A DNA stretch of 64,000 nucleotides from Leptobrachium leishanense (GCA_009667805.1 CM019069.1:95887204-95951203), one strand, 5' to 3'; positions 47,091 to 58,600 are shown, numbered from the stretch's first letter. The notes: a model not told the origin generated them from the letters alone. A program made the numbers and translations.

Positions 47091-49745
47091 ATGTTGCCAG
47101 AGCGATGACCTAGACGAAGCGCAGATATTATGAATCCGCAAATAAGATGGACACGCTGCTGGTGCGACAGACCCGTCCTCGCCCTCCCGCAACACGTATC
47201 TCCTCTCTAAAGGATGCCTCGGGCTTTTTCGGAGTACTACTCCGCCCTGTATAACCACTCCCCACTCCACTCGCCGTCTAACTTGTCACATATGGAGGCC
47301 ATCAACTCTTTTCTCTCTAGCGTAGACCTACCCAAACTCTCGGTGACCAAGGCGAGGCGCTTGCAAAAGACTTCTCCCTAGAGGAGATCTCAGAGGCCGT
47401 GGCTTCAATTGAACTTAATAAAGCTCCCAGTCCAGATGGCTTTACAGCCCAATACTAGAAGGCCTTTTTCCCAATCCTTGGGCCCCACTTAGTCACCTTG
47501 TTTAATTCAGTCAAGGATGGCAATCCTTTCCCGAGCGATTCCTTGCTGGCCTCTCTAGTAGTTCTCCCTAAACCGGGGAAGAACCTTTCCACTCCCTCTG
47601 GATTTCGTCCCATCTCCCTGTTGAACCTGGATGTCAAAATTTATACTAAGCTCCTGGCAGCCAGACTCAACACTCTGTTACCGTTCCTTGTGCACCCGGA
47701 CCAGGTGGGATTTATCCTGGGTCGACAGGCTTATGAGAATACCCGTAGGACAGCCAGCGCGATTTGGCACCTGGAAAAGAAAGGCCACCCTTCTCTGCTC
47801 CTCTCGTTGGACGTCTTCACCCTGTTGGAACAGATGTCTTTTCCTACTGCTTTCTGATCCGTTGTCCGGGCTTTATATACTAACCCTAGGGCCGATGTTT
47901 CCATCCCGGGCACACAGGCGAGCCCCTTCTCTATCCATAATGGTACCCGACAGATGTCCTCTTTCTCCCCTACTCTTTGCCCTCACTTTAGAACCCCTGC
48001 TGCTGCACATAAGCTCCTCAACGGACATAGAGGGCATAACAATCAATGACAGCTCATTTAAAGTGTCTGGTTATGCGGATGACGTGCTACTCACCCTGAC
48101 TTCCCCTGAATACTCACTGACGGCCACCTCTACTCTACTATCCCACTTTTCGGTTGTCTCGGGGTATAAGGTGAATTTAGACAAATCTGTCCTGCTACCT
48201 TTTCATATCCCGCAGTCCAGACTTAAGACCCTAGCCGCCACATTTGGGTTCAGGATAGCATCTACCTCATTCACGTACCTAGGTATTCATCTGCCGAGTG
48301 CGTACAAAGACTAGTATAGGGTTAATTATCCGCCTTTGTTTGTTAAACTCCGGTGGGAGATGAGGGTATGGAGCAGGGAAAGCATTTCCTGGCTTGGAAG
48401 AGTCCACTGCATTAAAATTAATTTATTACCACATCTGCTATACCTGTTTCAGGCGCTTCCATCTCCCGTCGACCCGAGTGACCTCCGATTTTTGCAATCT
48501 AATATTGATGTTTGTTTGGCACGGGGGGAGGCGGAGAGTGGCTCGTTCGACACTTCACCGCCTACGTGAACTGGGGGGGTCTAGGTCTCCCTAACCTGTT
48601 GTGGTACTTCCAAGCTGCACAGCTGTCACAGGTGGTGGCGTTACATTCGGCGCCTCACACTCACCGCTGGGTTGACTTTGAGACAGCATGCATGATGCCG
48701 GAGATCCCAAAAACTGGAAATGGCTCCAAAAACACCTCAGACCCTCCGCATCCATGCCCTGCCCTCCGCTACAGCACTTGGCAAGGGAATCCCACAGTGC
48801 AACCTCCAAAAAGAAGCTCCGCCAACACCAACAGCCAACCTCAATTCTTTCTCTGTGGAGAAACCCGTAATTCCCGCTGGGGATGTCACTCGAGCGGTTC
48901 TCTCGGTTTGTCAAAGGAGGCGTCCTCAGGATTAGGGATTTGCAAGACCATAATGGGCTATACTCCTTTGATTCATTATCTGCTCGCCTCCAACTGGTGC
49001 CGCAGGATTTCTTCTGTTATCTGCAGCTTCGTCATTTCGCTTCTACTATTGAGAAAAAGACAGCTGGCTCTTCCCCCCCTCACCTTCTTTGAAAGACTAT
49101 GTTTGTCTGGAGACCTGCCCAAAGGCCTCATTTCTCGTCTCTATGCCCACCTAGCGAACACGCCCTCATTGCCTACCATCAATTATGTGGCCGCCTGGGA
49201 ACAGGACTTTGGTTCGACTCTTGAAGGAGACGAATGGTTAGATATTTGGGAAGCCGCTAGGAAAGTTTTGATTTGCACCACGCTTCAGGAACAGGCTTTG
49301 AAGACTATGATGAGGTGGTATACCACTCCTGTGATTCTTCACAAAGCCAACTCCGCTGTCACGGACGACTGTTGGAGGGGGTGCAGGGGTAGAGGAACCC
49401 AAGCCCATATGTGGTGGACATGCCAAGATTTCAAAATACTGGGACTCAGTAAAAGCACTACTGGAGCATGTCTTCGGACCAAGGATTCCTAGGGACCCCT
49501 GGACCTACTTATTTGCCAACCCAGTGCCGGACTTCTCCCTGCACAGCAATCGTCTCCCCTCTAAAATTCTGTTGGCGGCAAGAAAGGCGGTGGCAGAGAC
49601 TTGGAGGTCCCTGAGGATACCCCCACAGAGGTGTCTGCTGCGGATTATGGAGCAAATTCAAATAATGGACGAACTGTCTGCAAAAATTCATCATACGCTG
49701 CCGGCGTTTCGGAAGGTCTGGGATACCTGGGACTCTTTTGGGGCT
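47091..49745 (+). pseudogene. ORF2 of LINE copy c (reverse transcriptase and C-terminus)
   Basis: Reads KRRYYESANKMDTLLVRQTR, YYSALYNHSP, then RT motifs FRPISLLNLDVKIYTKLLA, DQVGFILGRQAYENTR, SGYADDVLLTL (about 48067-48099) and GYKVNLDKS. A later segment has SISWLGRVHCIKIN and the C-terminal knuckle CWRGCRGRGTQAHMWWTC (about 49370-49425). Frame breaks lie near 47340, 47820, 48310, 48540 and 49450. Confidence 0.85.
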
Positions 49746-50117
49746 TAATCGGCTTAAATGTGGAATCTCGATGATCGAAACAACAACTTGTGGTAGTTTG
49801 TATACTGGCTTGTTCTCATTCTGTTCAGTGCCTTTGTGTGTAGTTGTGTGTGGTATTGTCGTGTCTGGGTGGGTTATGTATCCCCCCCCCCCGCGTGTTA
49901 CCTGTTTCTCTGTCCCTTTTCGTTCTCTTCTCTTTCCTTCTGTTTATAATTGTGCCTTCTGCCACATGCCAGTTAGAGGGCTTTTCTCTTATATGATACA
50001 AAATGGGTCGTCGCAAGATCCTGCTGCTGTTTCTACTTTGCTTGCATATCTGTTTGATCTGCCATGACTTCTTTAAATAAAGTCTCTAAATAAAAAAATA
50101 AAAAAAGCATAAACACG

Positions 50118-51540
50118 GGGCCGCCATCATGACATTACGGCCCATGCTGTTGTAAGGGGCCCACCGACTAGGTTTACTTTAGGCCGCAGGAGGAGGTACT
50201 GTGGCCTACCTGGGCCCGGAGACTCCAAGATGGCGGCCGGCAGCCAACGGGCACCCTCTGATGATGTCAGAGGAGGCGCCAGATGGCTGCAGGCATCCCA
50301 TGCCCCCTCCGACTGGGTCCTGGCTTCATCCCATCGGTGCCCTTGCATGTGTGCTCTGCTGCGCTGGGAGGAAGTGATCATTTAACATCACTTCCTCCCA
50401 GCACTCCATGATGCACGTGGAGCTGTGGCTTACCTGTGGCTGTGGAGCTGTGGCTCAAGTCCCTCCCAGGTAATAGATTACTGGGAAGGGGGGTTGAAAT
50501 TAATGAAAACAAATAGAGGGGTGGAGGGAATATAAAACGTAGGGGGGGGGAATATAAAATGTGGGGGGGGGGATATAAAATGGGGGTGAATATAAAACGG
50601 AGGGGGGGAGTGAATATAAAACGAGGGGGTGAGAGATGACTTTAGAATGGAGGGGGCTGAGAGATGACTTTAAAATGAAGGAGGGGTGAGAGATGAATTT
50701 AAAATTGAGGGGGAGAGAGATTACTTTAAAATGGAGGGGGTGAGAGATTAATTAAAATAGAGGGGGGGTGAGAGATTTAAAATGGGGGGTGAGAGGTGAA
50801 TTTAAAATTGGGGGTGAGAGATGTATTTAAAATGGAGGGGGGTGAAATGGACATGATGAAGGGAGGGGGACCTGAAAAAGGAGCGACTCCCTGCTTTTAC
50901 CGTTGGAGATCTATTGCTGTGGATCCTGCAGTGAGTATGAACGTACACAGAATTCCTATGTATGTTCATACTCCCTGCCTTTATAATTAGAGGTATATTG
51001 CTGTTGATCCTGTGTACATTCATACTCACTGCCTTTACCGTGAGAGATCTATTGTTGTGGTGCTCTGATATGCTTAACCAGTGGAATTATCCCGTTATAA
51101 TTTTATGCTACATTGTTTGCACTAATACACATTTTATGTGATTTTTAAGGTATTGGGAGCAACACTCTGTAATACGATCTTGATTCATATTTTTTAATCA
51201 CAATTACATACGGTCTTATATTATTTGAACTAGATTGATACTTTTTTATGTTAAATGTGCTGTTGTGCGAGCAATATATGTGATTTTAAGATATCGAGAC
51301 ACCACTTTGTAATGTGATCACGATTTACACTAAATATTGTATTTCCTATGGGAAGAGGGGATCATGGGGGGGGGCATTCTGTCAGTAAGGGGCCCCAAAA
51401 TATCTGATTGGTGGCCTGCATAAACATCTTGCACTCAAACTGGGTGTCCGCCGGCAAAGGGTTGCCGCGAGATCGCGGAGTTAACAAGATCACGTGAACT
51501 CCGGGATCTCGTGAGACCACGGAGTGCAACTATGGAAGTC
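50118..51540. other. Intronic repeat region, no gene recognised
   Basis: Right of LINE copy c. Holds GC-rich sequence (50120-50480), degenerate tandem units of about 25-30 bp around TTTAAAATGGAGGGGGTGAG (50520-50860) and a short duplicated block around GAGATCTATTGCTGTGGATC (50905-51060). No coding support. Confidence 0.55.
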
Positions 51541-52008
51541 TCACAAAGAATAACAGACTCAGGAGAAGAGGAAGAGTGTGAGTTAACACGTCAAATACAC
51601 AGGAAGCCCTGAACTGAAACAAAAGGTAAGGGAAGACTTCTCCCACCACCAGGGGGCACCGCTGTAACCAATGGAAACGTGACATAACCCCCCCCTTAGG
51701 GGTGACCTCCGGGCACCCAAAACAAGACCAATGAAACCAGGACACAGGACATGAACTGTAGTCACAAGAGATCTCCTTCGGGAGAATATGGTGGACCCTC
51801 GTAATCGTCAGAGTCCCCCTGTTACTCAAATTCCTCCTCTAGAGCACGCCAGGAAACGGGGTCGTTTCTGTACACTGTCAAGGGTTTCTCACGGATTAAT
51901 GTCCCATTAGGCTTCCGGACATATCCCTCGGGAATAGGACTAGACTTTGGGATTCTAGTACCAGACAGCCTGGACATGGGGTTCACGTCACCATGTTTAA
52001 CCTCCTCG

Positions 52009-52445
52009 GACACCGAGCGGGGTTTGGCACCCTCGGACACCGAGCGGGGTTTGGCACCCTCGGACACCGAGCGGGGTTTGGCACCCTCGGACACCGAGCG
52101 GGGTTTGGCACCCTCGGACACCGAGCGGGGTTTGGCACCCTCGGACACCGAGCGGGGTTTGGCACCCTCGGACACCGAGCGGGGTTTGGCACCCTCGGAC
52201 ACCGAGCGGGGTTTGGCACCCTCGGACACCGAGCGGGGTTTGGCACCTCGGACACCGAGCGGGGTTTGCACCCTCGGACACCGAGCGGGGTTTGGCACCC
52301 TCGGACACCGAGCGGGGTTTGGCACCCTCGGACACCGAGCGGGGTTTGGCACCCTCGGACACCGAGCGGGGTTTGGCATCCCCGGACACTGAGCGGGGTT
52401 TGGCATCCCCAGACACCGAGCGGGGTTTGGCATCCTCGAACCCAG
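52009..52445. repeat. 27-bp coding minisatellite
   Basis: About 16 copies of ACACCGAGCGGGGTTTGGCA then CCCTCGG. In the minus frame each unit gives GAKPRSVSE. Two units near 52245-52270 lack one base, shifting the frame, so the array is no longer continuously coding. Units are nearly identical, implying recent expansion or homogenisation. Confidence 0.95.
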
Positions 52446-52857
52446 GTTGACTAGGGCTGGTTACCCTTTTACGTCTCCTCCTGGACTGAGACCTGGAAGA
52501 GATGATCTCACCACAGGGCCTGGCAACATTGGACCCACTGTGGGACATGGGCACAGCGGTCTTTCAACTCGACATGGGCACGGCTGCCTCGCAGCTTGCT
52601 TCGGGAACCGCTGACACTGCGCCAGAACATGGCAGGACTGGAATCTCACCAGGACCGGACAGGACTGGCATATCACCAGGACTCGACATAGCGGTCTCAC
52701 TGCCAGATTGGGACAGGAATGGCATGTCACCAGGATTAGACATGCCTGGCATATCACCAGGTGCAGACATAGAAGTCTCACTGCTGGATTGGGGCATGAC
52801 TGGTATATCGCCAGGTCTAGATATAGCAGTCTCACTGCCGCATGACTGGCACATCGC

Positions 52858-52990
52858 CAGGGATGCTCCGATACCGATACTAGTATCTGCGGGGCTGGAG
52901 AAGCTTGCCGCATGCATGAAAAGCATTTGGCCAGCATTCCCCTCCGGCGGGCCGCAATACTTACCCAGCGGTGGGTCCAGTCGCAGGGCT
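52858..52990. mobile_element. Fragment of the TGCACCGATACC hAT family
   Basis: CAGGGATGCTCCGATACC then GATACTAGTATC at 52858-52887 matches the left end of the element at 42872. The extent beyond 52890 is a guess, and no right end was seen. Confidence 0.5.
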
Positions 52991-53302
52991 GTGACGGCTT
53001 ATAAACAGACACGGGGACCCCTGGCTTATAAACAGACAGGGAAACCCCTGGCTTATAAACAAACAGACAGGGAAACCCCTGTTTTATAGCCAGACACGGG
53101 AACCTCTGGCTTATAGCCAGACATGGGAACCCTTGGCATATCGCCTTTAGTTGTGGACACAGCACCTTTGCCGCTTGGCAGAAACAGTGTGGATTCACCA
53201 CCTGGTAGAAACAGTGCGGATTCACCACCTGGTAGAAACAGTGCGGATTTACCACATGGCAGAAACATTGCGGACTCACTTCTTGACAGATACAGTGCGG
53301 AT

Positions 53303-54004
53303 AGGTAAAAACGGGCAAAAAAAATAATAATTTTCTCCTCCAAAAACCATTGACGTGATCAGCTTGTAATATCGAGGGGAATAAAAAAAGGGTTTCAAAG
53401 ATAAACTGACAATTTGTATAATTTATTGTTCTATATAGTTTTAGTAACAGAGTTATAAAACACTGCAGTGTTATTTAAATTTTCTATAAATAATATATAT
53501 ATATATGTATATGACAACTAATTTGCCTCCTGTATAGCCCAGATACCTCTTTGGAGGAGAGTCTACGTTTCTTACTGAGATATTCTTATAGATGTTTCCC
53601 ATATTTTATTCTTTGGGTATGATGGATAGTTAACAGGTTCAAACAAAATGTTTTTAAATGAAATATGCATGTTCAATTTCCTATGTATGATTTATAAGCT
53701 TTTATAAAACAAAACTAAAAAAAAAGAAATTCTCGGTATTTTTCTAAACTGTGCACAGCTGTATTTTACATAAAAGGCTATTTATAATTGGTTGTTATAC
53801 TGTACACTACAATTTGGACAGCAAACGGAGTCTGCCACTGTACTTACCGATGTAATATTGTCTATTTAATTTTTTTTTTGCTGTGAAAAAAGGTCTTTAT
53901 TTACAAGGTTCCTTATTTATAATCCTAATCCCACAATGTTTCATTTACAGTTTTCCAATTTGTTCGCGATCCAATAAAATGTACATTATAGAAAAAAAAA
54001 AAAA
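53303..54004 (+). pseudogene. Retrocopy of an mRNA 3' end (processed, poly(A))
   Basis: Flanked by a 14-bp duplication GATACAGTGCGGAT at 53289-53302 and 54005-54018. It ends with AATAAA (53973-53978), a 12-bp spacer and a 14-base poly(A). The 0.7-kb body is AT-rich and lacks any LINE or TE motif, so it looks like a LINE-mobilised copy of a host 3' UTR. The source gene was not identified. Confidence 0.65.
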
Positions 54005-54872
54005 GATACAGTGCGGATTCACCACTTGAAGTAAACACTACGGTCTTACCGCCTCGTAGAAACAGTGCAGACTCATCGCTTGGCAGAAACACTACAGATT
54101 TGCCACATGGTATAGGCCATGCGGATATACTGCTGGATTCAGTGATTCCGGCCTCACTGCTTAGCATAGACGGCGGAGACAGAGAAGTCACACCTCGGGG
54201 TTGAGATTCAGTGGATCCACTGTGGGACATGGGCACACCACCAATCTCGGTACCAACAGACTCACCGTCACACTGAGTACTTCTGGCATTACTACCAGAA
54301 CATGAACCAGCAGCTCCATTGTGAGGCTGAGTACCAGTGGAGTCCCTGCTGGATCTAACAACTGCAGCCCCACTGCAGGTCATGGGAACAGGGGACTTGC
54401 CATGAGACTGGACAACTTTGGCCTCACTGAGGATCAAAGATTTCAAACTAGAGGTTCTACTGTGAACTCTGGCAACAGTGGACTCACCGACATTCTTGGA
54501 ACAGAAGACCGAACTGTGTAACATGGAAACAGGGGGCTCACCACCAGACATGACAACTTCGGCTTCACTGAGGAACACAGATTTCGAACTAGTGGCTCCA
54601 CTGTGGAATCAGGCAACAGTGGGCTCACCGACATTCTTGGAACAGGAGACCCAACTGTGTAACATAGGAACAGGGGGCTCATCACTAGACATATCAACTT
54701 TGGCCTCACTGAGAAACATGGAGTCAGTGACTCTGTCGTCAGACATGGAACTAGCAACCCACTGTATAACATAGGAACAGGGGGCTCATCACTCTGATGA
54801 AATGACATGCTGTTTTTACTGGGCATTGAAAAATTTTGTGGTTTGGGGCTGCACAATAGTAGCAGAGATTAA

Positions 54873-56274
54873 CCCCTTAATGACCGCTGACGTACCATGT
54901 ACAGGACGCCCATGGGTCTCCCTTAGACCCGCAGATGTCCATAGTACATCAGCGGCTCCTAACCTCCCTCCGCCCGATACTTACCTCCCTCGCTGGCTCC
55001 AACGGAGTACTGGCAGGGAGGAAGCCTACCCCTCTACTTTAGAGGGGCCTGCGAGCACGATGACGTCACCACACTGCGTGTTGACGTCATCGGTAGGTGC
55101 CCCCCCCCCGGCGCCGCATTGAAAACCAGGAAGTGGAGGGTGGGCTTTGGAGCCCTCTATCTCTCCAACCATGGCAGCTAGAACTTTTTACACCACTGGA
55201 AAGGGGAGAGTCTCATGACTCGGCGCAAAGCAGCGTGGAGTTGCGATTTAAACATGGAGGTGGCTGACATCTTTGATGTCAGCCAGGCCTCCTGGTCACC
55301 CCCCACCCACTAACATCCCCACCATATGTGTGAGATATCAGTGGGCCAGTTAACGCCCTAGCTGCCAAGGGGAGATCCGGACCATGGCCTTTCCAATGAT
55401 ACCAAACATGACTAATTAATTGAAAAAAAGAATTAATTTTTTTTTTTAAATTTTTTGTCTGGGGGGGTTAGTTTAGGCTAGGGTCAGACGAACGCAGTTT
55501 TAACGTGCGTTTAGCCGCACGAAATCACGGCCGTGCTAGCAGCAAATGACGTCCAATGCCGGGGAACACACGACGAACGGCCGCACGAAAGTTCGTCCAT
55601 ACAACGCAAGTGGCAAACGAACGCATTTTTTCGAGAACGTCAAACCGCTACTACTGACGTACAGAGTGCGCTGCGTCCGCATAGCGGCGTGTTTGCGTGA
55701 TTGGGAGACGTCAGACGCTGCTAATGTCTGGCTAACATAACGTCCAGACACAAAAAGTGTTTTATTGATGATCCGTACAAAATCACGGACGAATATGCGC
55801 ATCGTATGACCGCCAACGCGTATTTCGTGAAAAAATACGTCTGTTCGACCGCACTTTTCCACGGACGACGCGAAAAATGCGTTCGTCTGACCCTAGCCTA
55901 AATAGGACCTAGGCTGTCATCTAAAAATAATGAGCATAAAAATGGTCAGAATGAGCTCATGAGCTTGGGACAAAATTTTAAACTATTTAGCTGGGGTCTT
56001 TTTTGACGGTTGTAGATTTTGGGGATTAAATTACAAAAAGTGTGTTTTTACCATTTTTTCATCATATTTTTTTATAGTAAATTATAGGATATGATGGAAA
56101 TAATGGTATTTTTAGAAAGTCCATTTAATGGCGGGAAAAACGGTGTATAGTAGATGTGGGTTGCATAAACGAGTAAGAGGAAAATTTGACCTAAACACGA
56201 ACAGCGCAGAAAAGTAAAAACAGCAGCGGTCACTAAAAGACGGATTTGTGTAAAACCGCCCAGTCACTAAGGAG
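54873..56274. mobile_element. piggyBac-type MITE
   Basis: TTAA at 54869-54872 and 56275-56278 flanks ends CCCCTTAATGACCG and CAGTCACTAAGGAG, which are inverted copies. The TTAA target and CCC-start are piggyBac marks. No transposase; a second MITE is nested at 55472-55902. Confidence 0.8.
55472..55902. mobile_element. MITE with TTTAGGCTAGGGTCAGACG ends, nested
   Basis: 25-bp near-perfect inverted ends TTTAGGCTAGGGTCAGACG and its inverse, flanked by TAG on both sides (a 3-bp duplication). CpG-rich interior without coding capacity. The 3-bp duplication suggests a PIF/Harbinger-type relation, weakly. Confidence 0.7.
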
Positions 56275-56977
56275 TTAAAGAGCCTGCGCCTTACCTTCTC
56301 AGGCTTTGCCGAGAGGTGCTGCATCGTTATCCACAACTAGAGATTCAATTAGTATGAAGAAGAAATTTTCAGTGGAGCGCTTCACCAAACAATCCCCACC
56401 CAATACAGGTGAACCGTTGCTAAGTACCAGTGCTGGTGGCTTCCCCAAATAACCAAAATTAGGAAAAAATTCCAAATACAAATCTGTGATGGTACAGCGC
56501 ACTATATAAGCAAAAGACATACACTATGTATTCTGAACAAATGATCTTCTCAAAGTCAGCTCATAGCATAGGAGACAAAATCATAGGGAAATAATTGAGC
56601 AATACGTTTGTATACACAACAGTAATATATAGTGATCACACACTTACAAATAGGGAGCCTATACTGGCTCTGGTGTGATGTGCCTCATGGGTGTTTTTCT
56701 TCTTTTTCACGGGTACCCATCCACCCTCAAGGATTCTTAATAAGGATCTTGTAAAATGGAAAATATAAGCAGAAAATACGGATAATCTCCCTAGTGCAAT
56801 TCTGTTACACACTTATTCCACAGAGAATGGCCGACTTTCACTTTAGGTGGAGCCTGCTAGGCTCTAGGAACAGCAGCAAGTGGGTTTTTATGGGAAAAAT
56901 CCACGCAACCTCTCTCATACGAGAAGCAGGAAACAGCAGGGTAAAAACAAGTGCTTTAATAAAAATACAAAATGTAT

Positions 56978-57018
56978 CCAGGATGCGTTTCATCGGCGTA
57001 CTGACTTCATCAGCTGGT
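56978..57018 (-). ncRNA. Hammerhead-like motif in the Penelope-like end
   Basis: Minus strand: ACCAG, CTGATGA, AGTCAGTACGCCGAT, GAAACGCATC, CTGGA. Core strands CTGATGA and GAAAC are intact and helix I pairs (CCAG/CTGG), but helix II is poor. Confidence 0.4.
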
Positions 57019-57483
57019 AAAATGAAGTGTAACAAACTGATTCTCCCCTGCCGTTTAAATGCACAACCAATTAAAACGATTAAAAACACCAGTGGTAATT
57101 ACTTAACCTCCCTGGCGGTATTCCCGAGTGTGACTTGGTGTTAAATTTCACTACTGCGAGTCACACTCACGCTGGATGCATACTCACCTCCTCCTGGCTC
57201 CCTGGCTGTCCCCCGCAGTGTGATTGCGGCGAGTTGCTTCCTGGTAAGGCTCCCTGCGAGTCACACGATGCAGGGGGCAGGACCAGCAGCAAATTTAGAA
57301 AAAATTAAGATACACTGTATAATCCAATGTGTAATGTTTATGAACGGCCACTAGGTGGCACTACAGGATAAGAAAGACCATACATCGTCTAACCCTTGTT
57401 TTCAGACAGATTTCAGTGTTTTTTTTTGTATTTTATTGAATATCATTTATTTGCATTATTATGGTCTATTGTTAAGCGAAGCA

Positions 57484-57784
57484 GCTCACATGGATATAAT
57501 TGCCCCCAGCTCACATGGGTATAATTGCCCCAGCTCACATGGGTATATTTGCCCCAGCTCACATGGGTATAATCGCCCCCAGCTCACATGGGTATATTTG
57601 CCCCCCAGCTCACATGGGTAAAATTGCCCCCAGCTCACATGGGTAAAATTGCCCCCAGCTCACATGGGTAAAATTGCCCCCAGCTCACATGGGTAAAATT
57701 GCCCCCAGCTCACATGGGTAAAATTGGCCCCTGCTCACATGGGAATATTTGCCCCCAGCTCCCGTGGGAATAAGTGCCCCCAAC
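57484..57784. repeat. Minisatellite, fourth site of the shared unit
   Basis: Twelve or so units of 24-25 bp, AGCTCACATGGGTATAATTG then CCCCC. Same core as the arrays at 10045, 34541 and 43491. Confidence 0.92.
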
Positions 57785-57795
57785 TAAGACGCTGG

Positions 57796-58128
57796 ATGCA
57801 GGCGCAGCCGCGCAGCCTCTACCTGTCGGCCGCGCGCGCAGCCTCTACCTGTCGGCCGCGCGCGCAGCCTCTACCTGTCGGCCGCGCGCGCAGCCTCTAC
57901 CTGTCGGCCGCGCGCGCAGCCTCTACCTGTCGGCCGCGCGCGCAGCCTCTACCTGTCGGCCGCGCGCGCAGCCTCTACCTGTCGGCCGCGCGCGCAGCCT
58001 CTACCTGTCGGCCGCGCGCGCAGCCTCTACCTGTCGGCCGCGCGCGCAGCCTCTACCTGTCGGCCGCGCGCGCAGCCTCTACCTGTCGGCCGGCGCGCAG
58101 CCTCTACCTGTCGGCCGCGCGCGCGCAG
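57796..58128. repeat. 26-bp CpG-rich satellite
   Basis: About 12 near-identical copies of GCAGCCTCTACCTGTCGGCC then GCGCGC. Runs of alternating CG (CGCGCGCG) recur in every unit. Confidence 0.95.
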
Positions 58129-58156
58129 CCAGGAGAACAGGAAGCGCTCGCAGTCG

Positions 58157-58317
58157 CCGGATAGAGGCTGTGCGCGCATCCTGTAGAGCCGGATGCGCTC
58201 AGAGCAGACGGCGATAGGCTGCGCGCGCATCCTGGTCCACTGGATGCGCGTGCAGCCTATAGCCGTCTGCTGCGAGCGCATCCGGCTCTACAGGATGCGC
58301 GCACAGCCTCTACCCGG
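58157..58317. repeat. GC-rich hairpin
   Basis: The left arm ATAGAGGCTGTGCGCGCATC pairs with the right arm ending GATGCGCGCACAGCCTCTAC. The inner part (GCAGACGGCGATAGGCTGCG) also pairs, so the fold is nearly continuous over 160 bp. Confidence 0.88.
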
Positions 58318-58550
58318 CTGCTGCGTGCGCATCTTGTAACCGCCGCGGCAAGCGCACAGCCGGCTCGTGCCGTGGCGGTTGCATGCGCGCGCAGCCGCCG
58401 CTGGTTGCGCGCGCATGCGCAGTACAGGCTTGGCGACGGTCACGCCAAGCCTTACTGTATTATAGTATAGATAATTATTTTTGGGATAATAAATTATTAT
58501 GTCAGGTTTCAAACTTTATTGGACTCCGTGTATTTACTATTTTTTTTAAA

Positions 58551-58600
58551 ATTATTTATTTATTTAGAAAGAATTTTACCAGTAAGGACTCTTGATTGCA
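58551..58600 (-). mobile_element. Short 3' end of an L2/CR1-type LINE
   Basis: The minus strand reads CCTTACTGGTAAAATTCTTT then AAATAAATAAAT, similar to the tail of the LINE at 21630. Only about 50 bp is recognised. Confidence 0.35.

Larger units (their letters stand above)
41321..50102 (+). mobile_element. Tx1/L1-type LINE (copy c), heavily interrupted
   Basis: The duplication AAAAGCATAAACACG occurs at 41306-41320 and 50103-50117. The 5' end GGGGGGCGTGGTTTGGCGCG and the A-rich 3' end at 50085-50102 are those of the LINE family at 2626. ORF1 breaks off at about 42310 where an antisense LINE starts, and the ORF2 reading resumes only at about 47090 in the region just before the reverse transcriptase. 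The endonuclease part is missing. Confidence 0.85.
51543..54857 (-). pseudogene. Long repeat-coding region upstream of a G-rich tract
   Basis: On the minus strand, degenerate Ser/Gly/Pro-rich units follow one another: SHGKSPVPMTCSGA, SGESALFLPGG types, then NPGDMPFLSQSGSE types. A basic SRSQSRRRRKR follows, then the GAKPRSVSE minisatellite, then a unique end EGYVRKPNGTLIREKPLT to VSWRALEEEFE and a stop at about 51822. An acidic stretch (DSDDYEGPPYSPEGDLL) continues in the same frame past the stop. About 130 bp later AAGGGGGGGGTTATGTCAC looks like a polypurine tract followed by an LTR start. I infer the 3' ORF of a decayed LTR retroelement; family unknown. Frameshifts, a fragment at 52858 and a retrocopy at 53303 interrupt it. 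Confidence 0.45.

Noticed and set aside
52009..52445. Possible CRISPR-like array of direct repeats
   Set aside because: Units are contiguous with no unique spacers, and the genome is vertebrate.
57724..58217. Two 146-147 residue frames (YLSAARAAST repeats)
   Set aside because: Produced by the 26-bp CG satellite.
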